DNA of 64,000 bases from assembly GCA_951217055.1 (NCBI GenBank), contig OX578277.1:13570411-13634410 (forward strand), read 5' to 3'. The DNA is from Gerris lacustris (taxonomy: Eukaryota; Arthropoda; Insecta; Hemiptera; Gerridae). Every line of letters begins with the position of its first letter. Within the stretch, counting starts at the first letter, position 1. This document shows, piece after piece, positions 11,786 to 23,954 of the stretch. Under the pieces are notes generated by a model. It searched no databases. It was not told the DNA's origin and saw nothing but the letters and a program-made list of their open reading frames with translations. The position numbers and the translations under genes are program-made.

Positions 11786-14405
11786 TGTTAGTGATAATGA
11801 TAACAGAGCTAGCTCTCTCTTTCAACTCATTATTATTTATATTATTTTTTCCCTTTAAACTTTAGTTTAAGAATTTAGACTAATTATAACGTTTTATAAC
11901 TACATATAAGTGAACTTATGTTTGTTATATAACATATTTTATTAGTAATCATAAAATAAAAAAATGAAATAGTTAATAAAATATTAATTTAAAATTATTT
12001 CAATAAGTATATTTTATTATAAAAAAAATACAATAACCAACACAATATTGCAGTCAAAATAAAAATATATTAAGCTATAAAGCACCCTTAAAAAAAACGA
12101 CAAGTCCAATAAATCCAGTCTGAATAATTACAAGATAAAAAGAAATTTTTATATACTACGTTTTTAAATTTTCTATTGACTAAATAAAAAATCAATATGA
12201 AACTTGTCAAAATGAAGATTGTAAATATGGGACATGTCAAAACAATTAAAAAAAAACTTGTGGATTTTTTCTGAACTAACTTTCCATATAGCAAAATTTG
12301 CTGAAAACGAATTAAATTCTGCTGAAAGATGGCTAAAAGTATTAAAATAATGCATTGTCAACGTGTTCTAAGCTATTCTGAAAGTTTCAAATGTCTAGCT
12401 ATTCAGGAAGTTAGTTAAAATTCGATTGCAAGATTTGTACTGGACAAACAAACAAGAAAGCAAGCTAATAAAAACGTAGTAAAATATAAACAATAATACC
12501 GACACTCAGTTTGGATTTTGACTTTCATTATATAATAACATAAACAGACGAATACCACCATTGCATTTGGAGTTTTTAGCATATTAAAACCAAAAATATC
12601 AACTTTTTGTAGTTAATCAACAACTAAAATGAAAAATAAACTAAAAATCCTGGTTTTTGCAAACCAGTTACATTTTCATGATTAAAACAATATAATTATT
12701 GTATATTTTTAGCTTCAATACACCTTCTAAATTCAATGATAAAGGACAAGATCTGACATATGTCCTCCTCCTTTTAGTATTTATGCATTTACTCTCTTGA
12801 TAAAGTCTTTAATAACAATAACTCAATTTATCCAAAATAATGTTCAATTTCATGCATAAATTTCAAGTTTGTAGATATAAAGCTGCAATTTCATATACCC
12901 TCATAGACTTTCCCTCAATTTGAAAAAAAAAGTCTTAGAACTTTTCCCCACCAGATAAATTTAAAGAGGCTACGGATAGTAACCCATTCAATGCTTAATC
13001 CAATTCATGAACCTACCTTAGTGACTGTATATATCTAAACTATTTTACAAGTTAATTTAAAAATAAATAAAAAATAAAAATAAAATGTTTGGATCCACTA
13101 TGGATACAAACGTGAGCGGGCATGACGGAGCCTTGCAAGATTGTTTTACTCGAGGCACGGAGAATAGAGCTACAGAGGGCTGAAAGGGAGGGGCTTGGAT
13201 CCACTGTGGATCCACCCGCCAGGCGCGTTAGCACGGCATGGAACCACAGTGGATCCACCCGCATTGAATGGGTAAAGTTTAAATATGAAGGAATTATGTA
13301 TCTTATAGGAAGGTATAATTGGTGCAAATTTCAGCTCAGATATTATAACTAAATTCTGTGGAGATGTTTGTCTTATAAATTGGTAAAATTGGAGCAAATT
13401 TCAGTTTTTTTTTTGTTTTTTTTACAAATTTTTGGTGACTGCAAATTGGGTTAATGACATAATTTTTAGGGCAGCACAACATTGGACTTTTTACCAAGTT
13501 TTAACTCTCTTGCTGTGGGAGTTATGTTTGACACTGACAGACAGACTCACATTCGGACAGACAAAAATACATCAAGTTAAATAACCACTCAAATGATCTT
13601 AAAAAGTTAAAATCTCAGTTTCGGAATATTAATTTTCCTATGTACCTTCAAAGAAAAATTAAAAATATTCAATTTCCTGCTTAAATTCTAAAGTGCTTAA
13701 AAAGGGTAAATAGTGAGACCTTTTTTTTTAAAAAAAAAAATAAAAGCCCTGAAATAGACATTGCAGGGAAAACACGCCAACTCTCAATGTTAACTCACTA
13801 AACAACACAAGTTTACATCACAAATAAATTTTAATTTTCAAATTTAATGTTATGAGCAAATATTTAATTCTTGGATCTGATTAATAAATTAAACAGATAA
13901 ACAGACATTTATATAAAAAAAAATCTTATTTCAGGCTTAAACTTTAGTTTATAAAAGTTAATATTATTGGCTGATTGATTTATGTATTCGTTAACTGATC
14001 TTATTATATTTTCAATTCTTATATAAACAACAGAATAATAATTATTATTCTTATTTATTTTTTAAACTGTTTTAAGTTTTTTTCCTTATTTTTTTTTATC
14101 TTTAATCGGTTAAAAAAAGAATGTATGTTAAATGTTGTATATTTCTTATTCGATGTCTTATTTATTTTATTTTTTATCTAATTTTTAAATTATTAAATAA
14201 ATAATTATTATAATTATTGATGTTTTTAAATGTTGTATTATTAGTATTATTTATTTAAATATAATGAATATTGTTTATAGTGATAAAACGGTTTTATTTA
14301 TAATTTTTCTCAATTCCCCCTACCCTTATAAGGTACATCAAGAGATAAATGTCTATGATGTGATATCATGGAGGTTATTATAAATTCACATGGAAATACT
14401 GCAAA
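11786..14405. other. AT-rich intergenic with short palindromes
   Basis: Mostly unstructured. Between 13090 and 13262 three GGATCCAC(T/A)-type motifs occur, one a full GGATCCACTGTGGATCC palindrome (13196-13212), in a GC-richer patch. At 13540-13565 there is a 'gacagacagactcac' run like those ending the GGCGCGC family. No gene recognised. Confidence 0.4.
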
Positions 14406-14670
14406 ATGGAGAAAAATGGCTGCATCTTGGGAGACCTTTTTTTAGAAAGCCTTAAAAATGCCATTCCAGAGCTGAGTACCAACCAAGAAATGGTGTTTTG
14501 GAATGACTGTATGCCTGTAAAAAATGAGCTGTTTCACCATTTTTTAAATCTTCATCAGCAGTATGGAGGGATCAGCTGCTTTACATATCTCATCAGTGAT
14601 CATCTGTGTAATAAAGCATATCTTACCTTACTGGGATTTGAACAATCAACCCCAGATTTATTATATAGGT
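14406..14670 (+). CDS. Candidate first or internal exon, unknown protein
   Basis: An 88-codon open frame opens with MEKNGCILGDLFLESLKNAI in a favourable start context (AAAATGG). It runs into an AG|GTAAAC donor at 14670/14671, so the terminal TAA would be spliced out. The frame is also open for 14 codons upstream of the ATG, so it could be internal. Composition (balanced, several Cys, Trp and Leu) looks more protein-like than the AT-rich surroundings, and it lies just outside a transposon nest. I do not recognise the family and found no partner exon on the + strand. It may also be a chance ORF or transposon-derived. Confidence 0.35.
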
Positions 14671-14764
14671 AAACAGCTACTAGTGATTAACTGTTAAATT
14701 ATTTTTCTTTGGCCAAATGCACACAGAAAGGGTGACAGGCAGAGGAGTGGTGCGACGTTCCTAA

Positions 14765-16647
14765 GGCTCGTTTGACACTTAAGGTTTTATGAGAGGTGGT
14801 TCAAATTCGGCGCTGTTTACACAGTTGCCGAACAAGTGTGAAGCGATCGGCACGGTCCAACATCGCCTGCCTCGGAACTGAAGCTCCACCACTTTGCACC
14901 GAACGCCTCCTCAAGCCTCTCCGATTTCTAGGAGGCTCTAATTCGGCTGTAGGGTAATACACTGTTATCGTTCCGTGCACACATCATCGGTTCAGTTTCT
15001 GTTTCTCGCTTGACCAGTCAACAGGTCGCCTATATAATAATAGTATTTATAAAAACTAAGTTATGGTATTTATGAGACTTAACATTGTTCTGAACTATAC
15101 TTACCAGGTTTACTTCCATTATAAGTGACTTAGTTTATAGATTTTTTAATTTATCTAGTACAACAGAGACCAGTGATTTTGGATAATACAGAAGAAAAAT
15201 ATAAGGACAGGAATGAAACCTTTGAAGCATGGAAGGACGTTTTTGTTAATTGAATGCATTTCCTCATAAATGTATCTAGACGTTGAAGTGAATCATTTAG
15301 CCATAGAAGTATATCATCAAAAGATATTGTTAACATCTTAAATTAATTAAAAAGTGTGTAAAATGCACTTGATTCTCTTCTTTTCGTAAGAATAAGATGG
15401 ACTCAATGTATTCTATTTATCCCCCTTTGTTTCATTTGTATGTACAGAACTCCCCATGGCAATAAAATGTTTTCTCTCCATGCTGAATGAAAGCAACAGG
15501 TTGACATGTACAATATATCGAAAGTAGGGATTGGGGGAACAGAACGTAACTGTAAAAATGAGTAATTCCTGTTTTTTTTTTAAAAAATAACGGTTCCAAT
15601 CGTCCAAGATTTTATGAAACTACGTTATTTTTGGAACGACTTGGAAGTTTTTATTTTAAAAAATATCTTTTAATTGATTATAGAACAAAATAATACGCAC
15701 TGATTAAAGAAGAAAAGGGAACAAGAAAACATAACCGTAACTAAACAACTAGCTTGAAGGGAACGTAAAAAAACTCATTTCGCTTGGAACGAAAACAATC
15801 ATTTTCGTTCCAAGTTCCAATACGTAACGTGTAACGTAGAGCTCGAGTCTCGGAATCACTTTAGTAAGCAAAGCGACCTCTTTCTCTTTCAGACATAGAT
15901 CTTGGCCTACATAGATCTCTGGCCTCTTTGCCGCTTTTTTTTTTTTTGTTAGTTCCGTAGTCAACTTCCACTTGTCGCCTTGGCCTCTCGTTTCTTTTTT
16001 TTTAGTTTTGTTTATAATTTAGTAAATAGTTAGTTAATTATACGAAATAAAGAGGCAAAAATTTAATTTTACACTTAAAATATTATTTTATGTTTAGTTT
16101 TATAATCTCGTTATGAAAATAACTTATTCTAGTTCATTATATTACTAGTAATTAAAAATATGTTTTATTTATAGTGGTTTAAAATATGGTACTTTTTAAG
16201 CGGTTACCATAATGTTGTATCATAAGCATTTTTATTATACTTTTTACTTGGGTGTAGTTAAAATATCAATATAAAAAAATATAAGATAACAAGGTAAATA
16301 CAGAGATCTTAATATTATTATAAATGTTTGTATTTATCAGTGAAGAATGGAACTATTTAATAAAGAAACGGAACTTATTGTGGACTAGACTCCTGAAAAT
16401 GTGAAGAATATGAGAAACTGTTTCTTTGGAACATAAACTGAAACGTTCCAAAAATAACTAGTTCCTGGAACTAGTTATTGGTTTAGAACGAAACGTTGTA
16501 ACTCGTTCCAATCATGGAACTGTTCCTCCCATCCCTAATCGAAAGTAAACCTGATGTAAACCTTGTAAATGTGAAAAGGTCGGCTATGTTCCCATGGCTG
16601 CCAATCCCAGACCGAATTTGAACCGCCCCTTAAGTGTGAAACGAGCC
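14765..16647. mobile_element. Second-level element with GGCTCGTTT-type TIRs
   Basis: Left end GGCTCGTTTGACACTTAAGG; right end read backwards GGCTCGTTTCACACTTAAGG, and both continue into 'ttcaaattcggc'. TAA lies on the left (14762-14764) and TAC on the right (16648-16650), close to a 3-bp TWA duplication. The TIR style and duplication suggest PIF/Harbinger, by inference. It is interrupted by the hAT-type element at 15525-16537. Confidence 0.6.
15525..16537. mobile_element. hAT-type non-autonomous element with 8-bp TSD
   Basis: Ends TAGGGATTGG...ATCCCTA; flanked by exact 8-bp copies of ATCGAAAG (15517-15524 and 16538-16545). 'GGAAC/GTTCC' motifs recur throughout both subterminal regions. The inverted relative at 34286-35534 has the same ends. 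It encodes no transposase. Confidence 0.88.
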
Positions 16648-16731
16648 TACACCTCCTCTATGTAAATCTATGGGGCAATGCCCATGAATTGTTGAGTCAT
16701 GGACGCTTTGTCTCCTCCATGCCTTTTTAGC

Positions 16732-16956
16732 ACTTCTTTAGATTGTTACTCCCCATCTAAAAAAATCAGAGGGGAGTAAAAATCTAAAGAAGGTACTCGG
16801 GATGTTCTTCTTTAGACTGTTACTCCCCTTATACAGAAGCGTGATATTCCTGTCCCAAAGTACATTAGACTAAACATCCCTTTGTTTTAATAGCTATTTA
16901 GTCAAAGTCATTTATATTCTAAAAAAAATCATAGGGGAGTAACAATCTAAAGAAGT
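16732..16956. mobile_element. Double-hairpin MITE, copy 1
   Basis: Four ~22-bp copies of CTTCTTTAGATTGTTACTCC, in alternating orientation, form two consecutive hairpins, the second enclosing ~130 bp ending '...tttagtcaaagtcattt'. Relatives are at 19055-19866 and 48133-48361. This copy preserves the pre-insertion sequence for the TTAA element found inside copy 2. Confidence 0.8.
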
Positions 16957-17044
16957 AACGCCTTTTCCCCACTTCTCGAGTAATTTTTGAAAGAATGTTC
17001 TGCACATCAGCCCATTGCCCATTGCCTTCTATGTGCATTAGGCC

Positions 17045-18202
17045 TTAGTGCTTGAAAATCGTATTTTTAATAATAAAAATAATTTATACTTCTAAAATAT
17101 GATGCATATTTATCTAATGAATTAGGTGAAAAAGAAACCAAAAACATTTATTTATATTTTATTTTAATTTTTATATATTTATATAAACAGGAAAAAGAAA
17201 TCATTGTGAAAATTATATTCTTATTAGAAAGAAATATTAAATTAACATTTTAAAAATCGAAAAACATCATTAAATATGAACACTTTTTATCATTAAATAT
17301 GAAACAGTTTATTCGGAATATAATTTTCACAATTAACTTTTCTTAATATTATTTAATAATTCGAAGAAAAACAATAATTATAAAATATACATTAAAACTG
17401 TTTACAAAGTACATACATATTGACAACCTGTACAGAGTAAATAAAAATAGAGAGAGAAAAAATTACAATTACAATTAAATATTAAAAAAAAAAAAATAAT
17501 ATAATAAATGTATGATATCTGTCCTACTTACTTTTAATAATAAATAAAATACATTATGGCCTAACACAATAATACAATCAAATCTTTATCCAGTAACTAT
17601 TCAATAGACTTGTATATTACAAAAAGGAAATGTGTATAAATATTAAAGTACAGTCAATAATTAACTTTCATGATAGTATGACTCCGAAAAATGCTGTGAA
17701 TGTTAAAATTGCAAATGTAAAGACTTAAAAAGTATGGGATGGGGGGAGGGGTTTACAAGTATGAGGTTAAATTAACTACATACAATAGTTACGTTAAAAT
17801 GGTGAATTGAATATGGTATCATTTCATGTAAATGCCCCATATTTAATCTAATTAATATCAAAGTCGATACACTAGAAGTCTGTACTCTACGGAATTGAGC
17901 ACTCTTCAGTTACATATAACACCTGAAACCTGTAATACCTGACTGTATTGAGATTGTATTAGGGCTCACGCAGTTTATGTTTCTTTCCTGGGTAACCTGA
18001 CACATCGACTGTACAAATATAACCTTCTTTCACAGCCATCATAATCATTTGCCAAAATCAGCTGTTTTCTATTGACGTTAGAACTGTATCTAAATATTTT
18101 TCAAATACCAACTCAATACGGTCATGTAAACAGACATCAGTTCAAAATAGTAACGGTACTGACATAAATGTAGATAATAACACTTTTAGATTAAAAAAAT
18201 AT
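17045..18202. other. AT-rich intergenic, no gene seen
   Basis: Very AT-rich, with short direct repeats around 17260-17300 ('catcattaaatatgaa'). Nothing coding was recognised. Confidence 0.4.
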
Positions 18203-18774
18203 ATTTTATCTACGATTGATATGAAATATAAACATTGTATCTCTGTTTAGATGTGTAGAAAGTGATTCTTTACGTACTTGTATTCATTGCGCATACGCGT
18301 TTTTGTAATTCCTCTTTTTTTCCGCCCTAGGGTGGTAAAAAAGAAGATTTTTTCACCTTAATGCACGATTAGCAAGTTTGTTTACTCCTAACAAAACTAA
18401 TTTGCTGTTTGTTTAATTAAATTAACTGTTTATTTCGAGTTTTTAGTGAAAAACAATGAATGATTTAAGTGATTAGGAGGAGAATAATACTCCTCCTGAA
18501 ATAATTAATTCGGCACAAAATACAACTAAATGAATTAATGTCATCTTTATCAAAAGAGAAATACAAACTTACATACAGGAAGTTTATTAACTTTTTTTTT
18601 GTATTTATTATTAAGATCAAACAATCGCAGATAAAGTACGGTACGCAACTCGTGCGAAAACGGCATTTTGATTTGCTCAGGTGGTTTTACTACCCTCGCT
18701 ATCGCTCGGGTGCAAACTCCACACTCGCATACAAAATGCTACTTTCTGCACTAGATGCGTAATGTACTATTAAT
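18203..18774 (+). mobile_element. Crypton-like non-autonomous element, copy A
   Basis: Starts ATTTTATCTACGATTGAT and ends GCGTAATGTACTATTAAT; both ends match copies at 32954-33535 and 37894-38481. An inner inverted motif (TTATCTACGATTG / CAATCGTAGATAA) is kept in copies B and C and partly decayed here. It carries a decayed stretch matching the recombinase-like ORF start of copy C, with stops. Confidence 0.8.
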
Positions 18775-19054
18775 ATTACGAGCAAATAATATCAAATCAA
18801 ATAAAACGTAAAATAAGATATGCCCGTGTCACTAATATAGCTGACATTCCTCCTTTTAGTTTGTCTTCGGTATTAATTTTTATTGCCTAATTTCATTACA
18901 TTCTTTGACGGTTAAGGCTTCAAGACTGGTTCCTTTTTATTATACTTATGGAAGCATGATTGATTAACACAATCGAACTCAAACAGAGACAACACTTATT
19001 AAAAGTGACCGGTGGGAGAATGAATGGATGTTTAGTGCAAGATGGTAAAAAAGG

Positions 19055-19866
19055 CACTTCTTTAGATTGTTACTCCCCTTATACAAAAAAGCAGAGGGGA
19101 GTAACAATCTAAAGAAGATGTACACAGTGTTCTTCTTTAGACTGTTACTCCCCTTATAAAAATAGAAGTGTGATATTCCTTTGTCCCAAAGTACATTGGA
19201 CTAAACATCCCTTTTTCTTTATAGTTGTTTAACCCTGCACTTCTAATACTACGTCTCTGAGGCGTACATGCTGACTTTAGTTGATAGCTCTCGGTGGGCA
19301 AGCGTGCCAGCCATTAGTCCTTCTAGGACATTCATCTCTGCTTAATTAACCTTCAGATCGCATCAAAGTCGGGTCTTTGCTGAGCTTTTATATATTAGTA
19401 ATTTACCACTTCTTTTAGTCTACTGTGCCTTAGGGACCTTATCGAGCTTGTTGCCTTTAATTGGCTTTTTTTTGTTCTTAAAATTTGATTATTAAATATT
19501 ATATTGCAATATTTATAAAAATTCATTAGATTATCATAACATAATTTCAGATTTAAATGCAGCAGGTTCTAGTGAGGAAAATTGTAAAATGTATATTTTG
19601 CCCTGCTCTTTTCAGGTTAAAGGGTCAGTTTGGTAATAATTTTCTCCCTAAAGAGCACATTTTAACCATTTTATTAGACAAAGAAATGTTTCAAGTTCAT
19701 AATTTTATCAGCATTTAAATCTTAAACGTGTATAAGTTGGTCTAATTATAATTTACGTCTGAGAGGCATAGTGTTAGAAATAATGGACTATTAGACAGTG
19801 TTAGTAAGGCAGGGTTAATCAAAGTCATTTATATTCTAAAACAACATGGGGGAGTAACAATCTAAA
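19055..19866. mobile_element. Double-hairpin MITE, copy 2 (interrupted)
   Basis: Same ends and hairpin layout as 16732-16956, but longer because a 582-bp TTAA element (19233-19814) sits between 'atagttgt' and 'caaagtcatttatattct'. Removing it restores the arrangement seen in copy 1. Confidence 0.8.
19233..19814. mobile_element. piggyBac-like TTAA MITE nested in copy 2
   Basis: Flanked by TTAA (19229-19232, 19815-19818), with ends CCCTGC...GCAGGG. This is the piggyBac pattern (CCCT-type termini, TTAA target). Subterminal sequences 'tctgaggcgtac' and, inverted, 'ctgagaggcat' are also paired. No ORF of note. Confidence 0.8.
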
Positions 19867-20522
19867 GTACCGTACAAAAAAAATTAAAATGCTCTATAAA
19901 GTGTTGTTTCTTTTCTTCCTCTAAAACATGTGATGATTGTTGATAACTCACAATACTCAAGAAAATAAGGCTTCTTTGTTTTTATTAAATATTCCAATAA
20001 TTCTAGTTTATCACCTTAATTCTCCAAATACATCTTAATAAACAAGCAAGCGATCATTTTATTTCAGTATAGTTATCCACAAATGAGCAAGGTAGGTGTG
20101 CTTAAAATATGTATGTTAAAATTACGACGCACAAAAATATTTGCGATAAGTTATTCCCACTAAAGATAAGGATTGAACTATAAATGGGGTCCAAAGTAAT
20201 CGTGTTCCTAAAGGTGTTAGTGACTTCATTTATGAATAAATGTCAATGCACTTTGGATTATATATCTCACTATTATGACTATTTGGCTTATGGCACACCG
20301 AATCAGCTTAGGCAGTTCATTGGTGTGTATAGTGGCTGAAATCCATATGAGTATAGTAAATAAAGTGGTCTAATAGCTGGATCGAAAAAGAAGTTCATCC
20401 CCCCATTCTATTACTAGTAACGTACTATATTAACCAAAAGGAACTAATAGTTAGCAAAAAAAAACATCATACACATAAACCTGTTTTTGATCAATACCAT
20501 CCTGGCACATACATAATAAATA
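19867..20522. other. Intergenic, no gene seen
   Basis: AT-rich single-copy-looking sequence between two elements; no coding signal recognised. Confidence 0.4.
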
Positions 20523-21567
20523 CAGTAAAACCTGCTAAAGTGACCACCCGTGTATATTGACCACCTGGTCAATATGACCACTTTTTCATGGTCCCTTCAG
20601 AAATTCAATACTTTCTGTACATTTTCTTCTGCTTATTGTGACCATCTGCCTATATTGACCAGTGACCACCTTCTTCCGGCCCCTTGAAATAAATTTATTT
20701 CGGTTAAAGTGACCAAAGTAAAAAAAAAAAAAAAATAATAAACATTAGTGAGAATACCTATTAGAATTTTGTAACATTCAGTTTTTAATTTACTTTCTTA
20801 GAACTAATATAGTACTAGTTATTGCAATATCAATAAAACCCTCTTTACTTTTTTTTTTTTATAGGAATTATTAGAAGGATTTATATCAAGGAAATCAGTA
20901 AAATGAAATAATTCTTGCTGGTTCTAAGAGTTAACTATATAGAGTACATCATTTCTCTGTATTTTTTTTATTTTTTATTTTATTATTTTTTTTTTTCACT
21001 TCATCCTCATTTTTTTGGAACATCTCCTCTTCTGTTTTTATTTTATTTCTATCTCAGTTCTTAGTATGATTTAGAAAGTAAACAGTTAAAAGGAGTAATT
21101 TTTTTAATTTTCTTTTCTTTCATGTGAATTGTGTATTTTGCACTGAAATGACCTTAAAAAAAGTTTAGATTTTACTATTAAACAGTAATCAGTACAATAC
21201 ATGTTTTTTTTGTTTTTTTAACTTTTTAAAGATAAATGTCTCACCTCGTTTTTTGCATAAATTGTAAAAAAATAGCTAATCATATTTCAGAAAATATGAT
21301 CTAATCATATTTGCTTTGGCTATTAAAAAGTTAATTTTAAGTTGAGAGACTATTTTATTTTTCCATATTTGAGAAAGGCTTAATTTTACTAAAGAAAAAG
21401 ATTGTGTGACTATTCCATAAATGTTCCTTTTCATCCTTAATATGTAACATTATAAAAAATCAAGAATGAGCAATATTTTTTTACTCATTTTGGGTATGTT
21501 GACCACCTGTCTAAGGTGACCAGTTTTGGTCGGTCCCTTCGGTGGTCACTATATCCAGGTTTTACTG
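20523..21567. mobile_element. pogo/Tigger-type element, 1045 bp
   Basis: Left end CAGTAAAACCTGCTAAAGTG; right end read backwards CAGTAAAACCTGGATATAGT. TA on both sides (20521-20522, 21568-21569). Subterminal 'TGACCACC' motifs repeat near both ends. The interior is AT-rich; I could not read a transposase in it. Confidence 0.85.
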
Positions 21568-21569
21568 TA

Positions 21570-22318
21570 TATCTAATCTCAAACAAATAAGCATTTAGTA
21601 ATAAAGTAAATAGGACACACATATATATACATAAAACATAATGTTTATTAACTAAAACAAATTATATATATAAATAAAAAATTATAATTTTTTTACACCT
21701 ATCAGAATTAATAAATATATATATATTTTTTTAATATTTTTCATTTAGTAAACGTTTTATCATTAATTTAAGTCAAGTTTGGGATTTTTTTTTTCTTTCA
21801 ATTTTGTTAGTCATAAATGATAATAGTAATAATAAAATTAAAAAAAAAAAAAAATTGAATTAAGATTGCAATTAATATCAATTTATGGCAAGAGATTTAA
21901 ATAATCGTTATTTATCGATTTTGAAGATGAGAGATATAAGATTAACTTTGCAGTTGGGAATGATGTTTTGAGGAAGCTGAAGCTAGAACATTCTCGAGGA
22001 AGTATTACACGCTTAGGCTAGCAAAGGCACAAATTTCTGTCAAACATTTCTTTTTCTTTGTCAGTTATCAATCGGAAATGGACCCTAGTAAAGAGTTCCA
22101 CAAAGAGTCAGATCTTGGAATGTGTATACTTCATACAAAATTTCCACACATTTAAATATGTTCTGGTAAAACCCTAAATCAGTCAAAACTAGAATTGCCT
22201 ACTGATTAGAACAAGTATTTACAAAGTGCTTTAGACAAAGATGTTAACTACTGACTACTAAAATTGTCTATTACGCTTCAGTGTTTTTTAGGTATTGAAT
22301 CACCTTAAGTAATTTGCG
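21570..22318. other. AT-rich intergenic, no gene seen
   Basis: Low-complexity AT tracts to about 21850, then unremarkable sequence. Nothing supported. Confidence 0.4.
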
Positions 22319-22322
22319 TTAA

Positions 22323-22538
22323 GGTAGAGATATACATGCCAGTAGTTAGCACAAAAACATACCAGCTACTTGTACATGCAAGCTACTTGCATGTGAATAT
22401 ATTAAATTACATGCCTGTAGCTGCCAAGCAAGCAGATAAAAACTTAATCGAAACCCATAGTATGCCAGTCACTGGCAAATACCCTCTTTTGGCATGCAAG
22501 CTACTACCCCCAATTTGACGGCATGTGTATCTCTAACT
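22323..22538. mobile_element. TTAA-flanked MITE, 216 bp
   Basis: TTAA at 22319-22322 and 22539-22542. The ends GGTAGAGATATACATGCC and, read backwards, AGTTAGAGATACACATGCC are inverted repeats. The interior holds several short 'gccagt' / 'agctacttg' repeats in both orientations. Confidence 0.7.
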
Positions 22539-22732
22539 TTAAGATGCAAAACAACCTGTATCGACCAATAAATTATAGTGTGGAAACAAACATTATTGCA
22601 ATGCTGTGTATAATAATTATTCTATAGCCGCAACCAAACACTATTATAGCTCCTTAATCCCTGTGACACATGGGTGCAACGGAGGACAATTTTCATCTAT
22701 CTTTCTTTTTGCTTCCCTTCACTTTTATAATA

Positions 22733-23285
22733 CAGGGTGGGGCAAAAACAAACAGTGCAGTTTGGAAGGGTAACTACATCCCTTGTGGTAGGGATAGGAA
22801 CCTGGGAGGGGTCTCATTGTGTCCGCCCACTCACCCCATTTTCAGTCGTTACCATGGTTAGGACATCGAGGCTTCGCCGTCCGCACGTTTTTTAGAAAAC
22901 AGCCGTTCTTGCTCGCCTCGTCTCTCTGAGGGGTGACCTGGGGCGGCCCGCAAGATCACCGGATTTGAGCATTTGCGATTTTTTCCAGTGGGGCTACTTA
23001 AAGGAGAAGGTGTTCAAACATCGTCCTCACACTTTGGAAGAACTGAAGACCTGAATTAGAGAGGAAATCGCCACGATTCCTGTCGATATATGTCAGAAGG
23101 TGGCTGAAAGCTTCAGGAATCGCCTCCATCAGTGCATCACTGCTGGAGGCCATCATCTTGCTGATGTGATCTTTAAAACTTGAGTAAACTACTGAACCAA
23201 ATAAAACAAACTGCATTTTACTAAGTCGCGCCGTTTTTTTTTTAATAGTCCTTCAAAACTGCACTGTTTGTTTTGCCCCACCCTG
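22733..23285 (+). mobile_element. Internally deleted Tc1/mariner element
   Basis: The left end CAGGGTGGGGCAAAAACAAA and its inverse at the right (TTTGTTTTGCCCCACCCTG) are flanked by TA (22731-22732, 23286-23287). It carries the transposase C-terminus only. Confidence 0.9.
22926..23182 (+). pseudogene. mariner transposase C-terminal relic
   Basis: In one frame: GDLGRPARSPDLSICDFFQW, GYLKEKVFKHRPHTLEELK, a TGA, IREEIATIPVDICQKVAESF and GGHHLADVIFKT before the final TGA. This is the usual end of mariner-type transposases (SPDLxxCDFxLWGYLK...; EEL...I.eei..IP...C..V...f..Rl..C....G.H..dvIFkt). The N-terminal DNA-binding domain and first catalytic Asp are deleted, and one internal stop is present. 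Confidence 0.88.
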
Positions 23286-23287
23286 TA

Positions 23288-23954
23288 TGAATCTCTAGAA
23301 GAAGATTTTTATTAATTTAAACTTAATTTAACGTTGATTAAATAAATCATTTATTTTAATTAAACAAAATCCATGGTGATACAATCAACACGTAAAATAT
23401 CGAATGATAAAAAACACAATTTAACTAAATTGGTTTTGACCCATGGCTATTCATGTTCAGGTATGATTAAAACCTGTATGAATGGCAAATTTTTAAATAT
23501 GGGATTTGATTATTTATTGGAGTGATACATTTTTAAAAAAAAAAAAATTATTTCTTCCTCTTTTAATAATTAAATTAAAGATTTAAATCTAGGCATATGA
23601 ACAGTCATAACATTCAATTTACAGTATTATTTCCAGAATTTGTGAATTTATTAATTATAAAAACAAAGCTGATTCATAACCAATTAATATGGAATTAAAG
23701 TCAAATTGAGGATAGCTAGGATGTCAGTAAAAAATAATATGAAAGAGAGAAATAATTATTTTCCCCCTGAAACATCTGTAAATTCACAATTTTGCTATTA
23801 ATTTATTTGACTGATTCTTGTTATCCTCAATTTTTTTAATACTTAATATACAGTAGAATCCACATGGTTATTGATATTAAAATTAATTAAATTATAGTTT
23901 ACAAACAAATTTTCTAATGTGGAAAAGTAGTTTTTTTTTTTTAATTTATTTACA
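23288..23954. other. AT-rich intergenic, no gene seen
   Basis: Unstructured AT-rich DNA; no coding frame of interest. Confidence 0.4.

Larger units (their letters stand above)
14711..17044. mobile_element. Outer element of a nested transposon stack
   Basis: The ends GGCCAAATGCACACAGAAAG (14711) and, read backwards from 17044, GGCCTAATGCACATAGAAGG are inverted repeats. The interior holds three later insertions (14765-16647, itself holding 15525-16537, and the hairpin at 16732-16956). The flanking duplication is uncertain. Confidence 0.55.
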
